This document shows positions 1-64,000 of a DNA stretch of 64,000 bases, piece by piece. A program made the translations under genes and the position numbers. Source of the DNA: Scylla paramamosain (lineage: Eukaryota; Arthropoda; Malacostraca; Decapoda; Portunidae); NCBI RefSeq assembly GCF_035594125.1, contig NC_087152.1:14235001-14299000 (forward strand), written 5' to 3'. Within the stretch, counting starts at the first letter, position 1. Every line of letters begins with the position of its first letter. The notes below the pieces were generated by a model, which saw only the letters and a list, made by a program, of their open reading frames with translations, made no database searches and was not told the origin of the DNA.

Positions 1-2030
<2,030 letters not shown>

Positions 2031-2032
<2 letters not shown>

Positions 2033-2722
2033 ATAGTTCCAGCTGAGCCTTACCCGTCACTGTCAGCAGGCCACAGGCATTTAGATGAGTGACAACAGAT
2101 CCCACAGGCTTTAAGAGAAACTGTCAATGACCGCTTCTCAACACTTCACAGACGAAACCACAGTAGGGTAAGATATATCACGGTATCATCAGTTCTACCA
2201 GCGGCGGCGGCGGCGGCAGTAAGCAGGCAGTGTACAGGACTACCTGACGTCTACATCAATACTGAAGCGGCAAGTTCCAGCCAGGGGGAAGCAGAAGAGG
2301 GTATCCGCGCACGCCCGCCGGCAGCCCGTCATTCACCGCCCATTTTTATCTGGTTGTCACTTATTGCGTGTTGTCAACAATATTCTACAGCCCGTGAGGT
2401 TTTCAGATATGTGTTTCAGTTTAGCTGATCTGGAAGCAAGATGCTGAAGAAGAAAGATGGTCGAAACCTTCCACTGACACTGAAAGCCAAAAAATAATGT
2501 TAGGCCGCCCATGGTGACCAATCAGCCGTAACTACACACATACGAAGGAAGCATACACACGCTGGTTCAGGTCCCTCACGCCCAGAAGAGCACTTGTAGG
2601 GATGGAGACTGGAAAGCTAGGATGGAAGGACAGAAAATAAAAAGAGGATGGTCTTTATTTGACAGTTATCTTACCATAACATCGGCATCTTATCAAGTGT
2701 GTGTGTGTGTGCGTGTGTGTGT

Positions 2723-2790
<68 letters not shown>

Positions 2791-3861
2791 CAATAGAATC
2801 GGGACGGTGAATACTACTGTCAGTAATGAAAACCCTCGTCACCCCAGCACGAATGACAACATTTTAATAGATTATGCAAGACATAAAATCACGTCAGTTT
2901 CTGGCACGTTATTACTGCCATCGTCGTTACTAAAACCTAACAAAAATAGTACCAGTACCTCTCAGAAACAACGTAGAAATGATTACGTAATACCAGTGTT
3001 ACGTGCACGAAATTGCTGCGCATGCGCGGCGTGCATTAAGTTAGGACTTCCAGCAACAGTTAGCACAAGAATGCTCATCTTTTATATATAACAGTGTGCT
3101 CATTCATGGGATAACATTTCTTCGCTTAGTATTAATTCTGAAACGCCAAGCTTAACGCTTATAAGTATCAGAGGGTGGAAAGAATCTTTCTGCAACATTC
3201 GTCAAATCAGTGTTGCTTCCAGTGGGGAGACCAAAGACTGCTGAAAGAAAAATAATACATTTTCCAATTTCTTTCCAGTTCAAAGATTGGCTGTTAATGG
3301 TTGATTTAAGATAGGATTGAGTATTACCTTAAAAAATAGTGAAATTACGTTGATCTGAAGTAATTACCTGAAAAATGAAAGTCCTGGCGTGCATCCGTGC
3401 TCTAGGTTCTGTGAATGCGTAATGTATACCAGTTTATTCCAGTGCATTAAAGTCAATGAATAGGACTTCCAGCAGTACAATATTCTCGGCCAGCAGAAGA
3501 ATATTTACTGACTGTTTCTACAAAACTAATTGCTGATTGACAAAAGCGCATTTCTTTGCTTCATATAAAACTTACTCATATAGAATATCTAAATATGAAA
3601 GACATTCCTTTAATCGAAATAACACATAAAGAAGTACTGGTGAGGATAGTGCATTTCTTAAATCATTCATCTACTTCCATCGCGTTTCTGAATCACGTTT
3701 TAGACAGACAGACAAAGCAAGCAATGATATTAACAGTACACGGATCGAAGGAACTATCTATGCTGAACAGGCGAGAGTGAGTGAGGCGAGAATGGCTTCT
3801 GAAGGTCGGCGTGTGGTTCCCTTAGCTAGGAGCGAGATGGAATATGGAGGCGGGCAGCCCT
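2031..3861. other. 3' flank of the PLGRKT-like gene, no gene recognised
   Basis: Includes a GC-richer patch with a short (CGG)n at about 2198-2218 and CpG-containing sequence to about 2340, which could be a promoter or untranslated exon of a gene off the left edge. A (GT)n array lies at about 2696-2789. I see no supported coding exon. Confidence 0.6.
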
Positions 3862-12308
<8,447 letters not shown>

Positions 12309-12329
12309 TATCTTCGCGCTTGAGCCTTG

Positions 12330-12452
12330 TCCTCGCCTCACTGCCTACTTTCCGCCACTCAGTGACTGACTACCCGGCAAAGCGAGACGATAAGAGGAGG
12401 CGTTTACGTAACTATTGCGTCAGATCGCTGTGGGCTGATAGTATGGAGACGT
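12330..12452. promoter_or_regulatory. Possible bidirectional promoter region
   Basis: Repeat-free, moderately GC/CpG-containing stretch between the minus-strand candidate first exon and a plus-strand ATGGAGAC|GTAAGT donor-like site at 12443-12452. No TATA box is evident. The plus-strand exon cannot be confirmed: splicing to the nearest plus acceptor (ending 13006) would create an immediate stop. Confidence 0.25.
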
Positions 12453-13188
12453 AAGTATCGCGGGATTGATTATGCCACTACGATACGAGAATGTACTGTC
12501 AGAGTTGCTAGCTGGGGTGACATGTTTGAATTTGACATTTGCGTACGTAGTATGAGTCTCTGAGGCCGGAATGCAAGAGATAATGTGAAATATAGTCGAA
12601 TGATGGGAGGGATAAGTTAAATTACATATTTGATTGTGTTTAAACATTGGAACACGAATGAGGTACGGAATAAACTAATCGACGCCGACAATGGGGAAAA
12701 AAAAAGTTATGAGGGAAATTTAGGATTCAAGACATCTTTCTCCAGTTCTGTCGGGGCTGCCTGGAGGAAGAGAGAAAAATAATGGAAAATAATCAAGACA
12801 ATGAAAACACAATACCGAGTATCATGAAAACACTTCTGGTCGAGTGCTGCTAAATAAGAAAGTGAAACATTTAAAGACGTAAAGGAAAACTAAGGAGAGT
12901 GACTTGAAAAGTGATACAGAGCGTAACAGGTCCACTCAAAGTGTCGCACAGGTTGTGAATGTGAAAGAATGTGCCCTTAGGGAGAGTGACTTACTTCTCT
13001 GTTGCAGGTAAAAGCACACGCGGTGAATTTCTGTGGTTTCCAGGTGAAAGCCAAAGGTAAACTTTATAAAGATAAATATATTTTAATATTTACAGACTTG
13101 AATGTGGAAACGGGTACAACATGGTTTTTCTTTCGTGGTGCCACCTCCCGTGTCTCGCTGCCGGCTGCCCTTCACAGACCCTTAGTGC

Positions 13189-13247
<59 letters not shown>

Positions 13248-13371
13248 CGCCATAATATTTGAGGATTGGCCACATTCACAAGAACATAACTATATCAACG
13301 ATTATAGCTCTCTTATGACACAAATGAGGCAAGTGAAATATAATATGAAAGAATAATGCATGATGAAATAC

Positions 13372-13460
<89 letters not shown>

Positions 13461-14254
13461 TTATCAAAAAAGTTTAGTTATTTGTGCTGTAGATGATTTT
13501 GATTTGCAGTGACACTGAACTGCCCATGGTGTGTGGCGTGATCAGCCAACTCCACACACATATTGGACCACACCCATTGACCTATAAACATACATACATT
13601 CATACTGCTTCCTAAGAAAATAATTATACATATAATTACTATACAATGTAACATCACTCCAGGACATTGTTACATAGGAAATGCACAACGATTAATGTGG
13701 CCCCATTGCCTTACATTTCTAAAGGGGGTGGGGAATATAATGTTGTCGCATCTATAAATCCTAGAAATATTAACACCGGTGCTAAAAATAGCTTGTATAT
13801 GAAAAGAAAAAAAACCGCTACCCTTCCCTCTCAGCTAAAAAAAAAAGAAAAAAAAAAACGAAGGGCGTAGAACAATGCAAATGAATTAAATGAAGTGTGT
13901 GGTGTGAAATAAAAAAAAAAAAGTATTGAAACCAGGAAAAATTTATCTGAAAGGTTGAGTGCATCTGATAAGATTGTTAAAATATTGTAGAGTGGTGGAG
14001 GTAATCAAATGCAAAGGCCCTCACATAAACTAGCAATCTCATGAATGTAATTCTTTCCCCTTCATATGGTTTCTTCTTGTGAACTTTGGTATAGACATGT
14101 AATGAGTAGGATGGATACAGCTCCTGGGGAGGAGAGAGGAGAGGGCACAGCCAGAGAAGTGTCAATGGTATATCTTACTCACAGTTTCAGTGGCTTATAC
14201 TTTACAAGTTTAATTGCTAGTTTGCAGCTCAAGGTATGTGTTGACCATATTCTC

Positions 14255-14286
<32 letters not shown>

Positions 14287-14662
14287 AGTTAGGAAGCTGA
14301 TATTGTAGAAATTTTAACAAATAATTTATTAAGACCAGTAAAAACAATAAAAACTTAAGTTAGTCTTGCTTACACAAAAAAGATGCACATGTGACTCAAT
14401 GGTAAATAAATTATTCAGAACTTTTCCAGAAATATATTGCACATGACTATGTCCTATGAAAGGATCTCACACACCTCCTTACAGCAACTAAGCAAATATT
14501 TATCAAAATTAAAACCTGAATCAGACTACAAATGCTGACTGCCTGGGTACAGCCTGGCCAGATAGAGTATCCGGAGCAGACACTGGCTTGAGTATTGAGG
14601 CCAGCACCTACCCCTAAGATTAGACACAGGGCACAAAACAAGTAACAAAATAAAACAGTCTT

Positions 14663-14734
<72 letters not shown>

Positions 14735-17700
14735 GGGAGTCTTGTAGCTCACTACCCCTACCTCCCTCCACCAGCTGGAAACAAGCCTCTCCTGTATCAG
14801 AGACAAATATAACAAAATAATATGCAGGCAGAGTTTTTTGTCTCAAAATATAATTGACAGGTAGGCTACAGAATAGTGACTGATAGAAAACTGTTCTTAT
14901 ATTTATACTAAGAATTTAACAAAGATTATTAGATTCTCAGCAACCACTCAGCAAATGAAAAGGAAATGTGTAGTTACATTTTAAATTTACATATCAAAGG
15001 ACATAAATGTGGAAAATATATATGTATATGAGACAATGTGTATATAAGTAGAGAAAATGCATATTAGAATATCATTTACACAAAACAGTTTCTACAAGGG
15101 TTGTTGAGTTGGATCTTTGGATGGTTATGTTCAGTTTTAGTGGACTGACTGTAGGCAATCCACACACAATAACACTGCAACTTGGTTTCATTTGAGATGG
15201 TTTTGTTTGCAATCTGCTCTTTTAGATAGCAAAAACAAGCCTCAAATAATCATCAATATACTATCCAACATACAAATGCCTAATCCAGTGCTAGATCAAA
15301 AGAGTCAAATGACCAACAACTTTCCATGATGATCACAGCTGCCATCTGTCTCCAGTAAGTCTGTGAGTGTGGTGAGGGTGCAGGTTAGAGCATGAGCCAC
15401 TCACTAGATGTGAAATTAATTACAGCATGGTGATTACACTTGACATTAGGGCATGTATGCTGTGCTTACTCCACTACTTGAATTGTGAAGCATAATGCAG
15501 GATGACTTGATAGCTAATGAGGATAAAATACCCACTGTGGTGTTATGACTACACCAACCATACAACAATGGTCATGATACCAGGAGTTTACCATGTGAGA
15601 GAGTCACAATACAAAACTTTGATGATGCCAAATTCAGACCACAAATTCCTTAAGCTTTGTGACTGATATTGTGAGTAATTACCTTAATTTTATTCATACA
15701 CTAATAATATTTTGATGTGATTATTATTAGTATTCTTATTAACAAGGACAATGAAAATATTACCTATTTGAGAAAGTAATAAGATAAGAAGTCAATCAGA
15801 TTCATACCATGAAAATATGGCATATGATAATACTTGTGAAAATCATACTTTGCCTGAAAGCACCCGACTCTACAACCCTGGTTTCTATTTGCGTGTTTAC
15901 CTGAACTGAAAATTACTAAAAGTAACTGAAATGGCAAAGAAATGACAAATTCCTTATCATCATTCAATTAATTTACTTATACATGACAGATATGTTCTCA
16001 ATCATTATTGTTAATGATGAAATTTTGTTGAAACTTCCACACATTTTCTCACTAATATTATAAAAATACTTTCAGTTCATACAATAAGGCATGTTAGTTG
16101 GACAAATTCTAGTCTTGGCTGCTAGGCAGCAAATATGTTTACCCTCATACAATTTTAAGCAGTATAAAAATGAGTTCACAATACCCTGTGATATGTAAGG
16201 GCAGCCAAAAGCTTGGTAATTTTCAGTATTTGACTGTAAGCTTCTCTCAGCACAACAGCTTTGACTTAAGTATGGTAAGCCTGGAATTTTTTACTTAAAA
16301 TATAAAATAAATAGCATGGTACATGCCCCTACTCAGTCAAATGGGATTTATTTACTTAACAGACTTCCACTTTACCATGAACTATTGAATATTTCTCCTA
16401 TTCAGTTATTTACATTTGTTTATACAATAACAACAATTAGGCTGTTAAATTAATACCTTACTTAAGATATACAACATACAGAATGACTTAGAAGTTGACT
16501 TACATAGAATGGAACTGAGGTCATAACCCTCAACCCATTGTGATATTAAAGACTACTAACACCACAGTGTATATAAAGACACAGTGGATTCAAGTGTAAT
16601 AGCTCCACCCACCAGAAGTAGGTGCATCTCCCCATCATTTGAAAGCCTGAACATATGTTGGTGACAACCATCAGTGGACAGCCATCATCACTTAAAACAT
16701 CCATGTTTCCATTTGCATCTTTGACATCTTGAGTTTCAATCTGCATCTGTTCACTTGAATTCACATACCTGATACACCTTTAATTCATACAGGTATAACA
16801 ATTTAGTGTATGCTTCCCCTATGACAGGTATTTGCTCTTAGGTATTTACTGAGCCAGGCACTGAGTTTCACTGATAGGAGCATGATCTCTGATCTCAGCC
16901 TGTCTTTTCTAACTCTATGCCTGTCAATGTCTGTCCATCTGTCTGTCTCTCCTGGCCTAACAACAACCTTATTTTCCTCCATTATCAGCTTTGCATTCAA
17001 TCTTTTCCATCTACCTTGCCAGCTGTATGGCTGAGCCAAGAACGGATCAGGGCCCAAGGAACAGATGCAGGCAGTGCAAGACAAGGCTTTGTTTATGTTT
17101 TGGAAAACTGATTGTACTGCTCCCAGAAATTATTTATATTGATATTTTATTGCCTCCAAGAAAATTTTTTGCTGATAGTTAATAATTTTTATTATTATAT
17201 ACAAAAAATGTGAATCTAGCAGCAATAATAAGTAATAACTGATCTTGTGTAGAGAAATCTGTCTTTTCTAAGGTGCTATACACTATCTGAATACTGCTTG
17301 TATATGGTTTGCAGGTAGATCATTAGTATACAAAAAAGATATTGTGTTTCTGAAATGCTAGATAAAAACATATGATAAGAATTTTTTTCTGATTCTGCAA
17401 TACATGTGCCAGACCATAATTCTGAGTGTGCTATCAGATGGCATTGCTGCTCAGAGAACAAGCATATTGGGCAGAAATTTAAAAATAAAGACCTCTCAAC
17501 TACAAAATATATATAGAGAACTTATTACCAGTATTTCATTTCTTAACCTTTCCCTTCTATGTATAAAGGATTTATTTACATACAAGTCCACCATGATACA
17601 TTCTTACCAATGATACTGATTGGATGTTGTTTGATAGATTATTGAATATCATAATTTTTCCAAGATTCATTATTATAATGTATTCAATGATGCAAAACTC

Positions 17701-18102
17701 TTGTAATTTTTAATAAAACCTAATATCAACTATTGAAACACACAATCTTAGTCAGTTTGGTTGAGAATAATGGAAAATAAGGGTAATGTGTATCTCAAAG
17801 TCCTCAGAACCATAAATGTTCAGTGAACAAACATATTGCACAAGACATAAATGAGTCTCTGTCAGCCTGTTATTCCTGTATTGGTACATTTCTGTCTACT
17901 GAAATGTCCCTCACATTTAAGACTTTAGGCTTGCCAAGTGTCCTTTGGAGAGCACATTTTTTTCACTCAAATATATATTGGTTCCGACTGTACTTATTTA
18001 AGCTATTATTTTTTTTTCTTTGCCAACTCAATGTCACTCAGACACATGCTTATGATTTCTGCCTGCACTATATCACAAAATCCTGTTCTGTATTGTATTC
18101 TC
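12453..18102. other. Intergenic stretch between the two genes
   Basis: Holds poly(A) at about 13191-13246 and 14255-14281, (GA)n at about 13374-13458, and (CA)n at about 14666-14732. Otherwise it is AT-rich unique sequence with short frames only. I recognise no gene or element. Confidence 0.6.
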
Positions 18103-18146
18103 AAATCAAACACACAAATAGTCACTATGCTGTGTGTTACTTTATT
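18103..18146 (-). terminator. Likely PLCG poly(A) signal and GU-rich element
   Basis: AATAAA (minus strand) at 18141-18146 is the first canonical signal after the stop, about 495 nt downstream. A TTTGTGTGTTTG-type GU-rich stretch follows at 18103-18120. The predicted 3' UTR is about 0.5 kb. Confidence 0.55.
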
Positions 18147-18250
18147 GCCTATTTTTAAAAGAAACTAGAATTATAAACCAATGATAAGCAGTGGCCTTGC
18201 TCCTCCTCTGCCACATCACGGATCATGTCAACCAGTCACAGGCAAAACAT

Positions 18251-18300
18251 CATTAATGTCCTATTTTGGTAGGCAGAAATCACTAATGTCCTATTTTGGT
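18251..18300. repeat. Two 20-bp direct repeats, 30-bp spacing, in the PLCG 3' UTR
   Basis: ATGTCCTATTTTGGT with a few flanking bases occurs at 18251-18270 and again at 18281-18300, with one mismatch across the 20 bp. Confidence 0.85.
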
Positions 18301-18641
18301 GAATCCACTGTATCATGTCTGTATGTACACTATGACTTATACCCTCAGATCTGTGGCTGTCACTTTCTTACTGGTAAGTGATCAGGCACTCAACTTCTGC
18401 TGACAGTTACTGCAGTACATGGGACTGGATGGATCAGGTGGACTGGCCACCAGATGGAGGTGAGTGGGGCTAACAGTAATCCTTGGACTGGAGGATTCTA
18501 ACCCACAACTCTGGGGATGAGACATACATTATCAGATATACATGCACCAATAAGTGTTTCTGGAAGACAATGATCAACCTCCTCCTTTCCTCTACTGACC
18601 TTGCTGGTGGTGAGGTAGTGGTTAAGGAAGTTGCTGCTGCC

Positions 18642-63746
<45,105 letters not shown>

Positions 63747-63802
63747 TGTGCCGGCTTGGGCTAGCTCAGGCTGGCTCTGTCAAGACTCTGATCTTATACC
63801 AT
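63747..63802 (-). other. PLCG: PLCG 5' UTR part of the start-codon exon
   Basis: On the minus strand a pyrimidine-rich stretch ending in TTTCAG precedes 63802, which looks like a splice acceptor. This implies at least one non-coding 5' exon and the promoter beyond the right edge. The ATG at 63746 is the first ATG in a frame with PH-domain homology. Confidence 0.65.
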
Positions 63803-63844
63803 CTGAAACACAACAGCAAAGTCTGAACACAAATATAATTGACT

Positions 63845-64000
<156 letters not shown>

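Noticed and set aside
12443..13055. Plus-strand two-exon gene model (ATGGAGAC joined to the acceptor ending 13006)
   Set aside because: The junction creates an immediate stop codon in the needed phase.
16803..17084. 93-codon minus-strand open frame downstream of PLCG
   Set aside because: No domain, no splice or codon context, and it lies well past the predicted poly(A) site.

Overview
This is eukaryotic, arthropod-type DNA, most likely from a decapod crustacean. That is an inference from long GT-AG introns, very dense dinucleotide microsatellites (GA, TA, GT/CA) and many decayed LINEs and DNA transposons; no species can be named from the sequence. I saw no bacterial-type operons, CRISPR arrays or rRNA.

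The main content is one complete protein-coding gene on the minus strand, phospholipase C gamma (PLCG family, the small wing orthologue of flies). I traced it by hand through 26 coding exons from the ATG at 63746 to the TGA at 18642. All splice phases agree. The summed coding length is 3702 nt, or 1233 aa. The protein keeps the full family layout: PH, EF-hands, catalytic X half, split PH (first half), N-SH2, C-SH2, SH3, split PH (second half), catalytic Y half, C2. A 5' UTR exon begins at 63802, so the promoter lies beyond the right edge. A good poly(A) signal lies at 18141-18146.

A second minus-strand gene occupies the left part: a plasminogen receptor (PLGRKT-like). Two exons are secure (4517-4757 and 3862-3974). 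A phase-compatible candidate first exon at 12222-12308 would give 146 aa, about the human length.

Everything else is repeat landscape. An intact mariner transposase gene sits at 5110-6192. LINE family A (APE endonuclease plus YADD reverse transcriptase) has two near-full-length copies (7813-11043 plus strand, 28215-31525 minus strand) and at least seven fragments. Two CR1-like families (B and C) and a fourth LINE (D) are also present. In PLCG intron 4 a pogo/Tigger element lies inside LINE C, which lies inside LINE B, with matching target-site duplications. In intron 15 there is a PIF/Harbinger relic with transposase and MADF pieces on opposite strands, and a TTA-flanked non-autonomous element that splits a LINE A fragment. 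Foldback elements, a tRNA-like SINE and a three-unit minisatellite complete the inventory.

I found no new multi-gene system. The observations most worth testing are in PLCG: a second, partial copy of the C-SH2 5' coding sequence in the preceding exon, a GC-AG intron, a 51-nt in-frame exon carrying the likely activating tyrosine, and a (CT)n microsatellite acting as the polypyrimidine tract of one acceptor.
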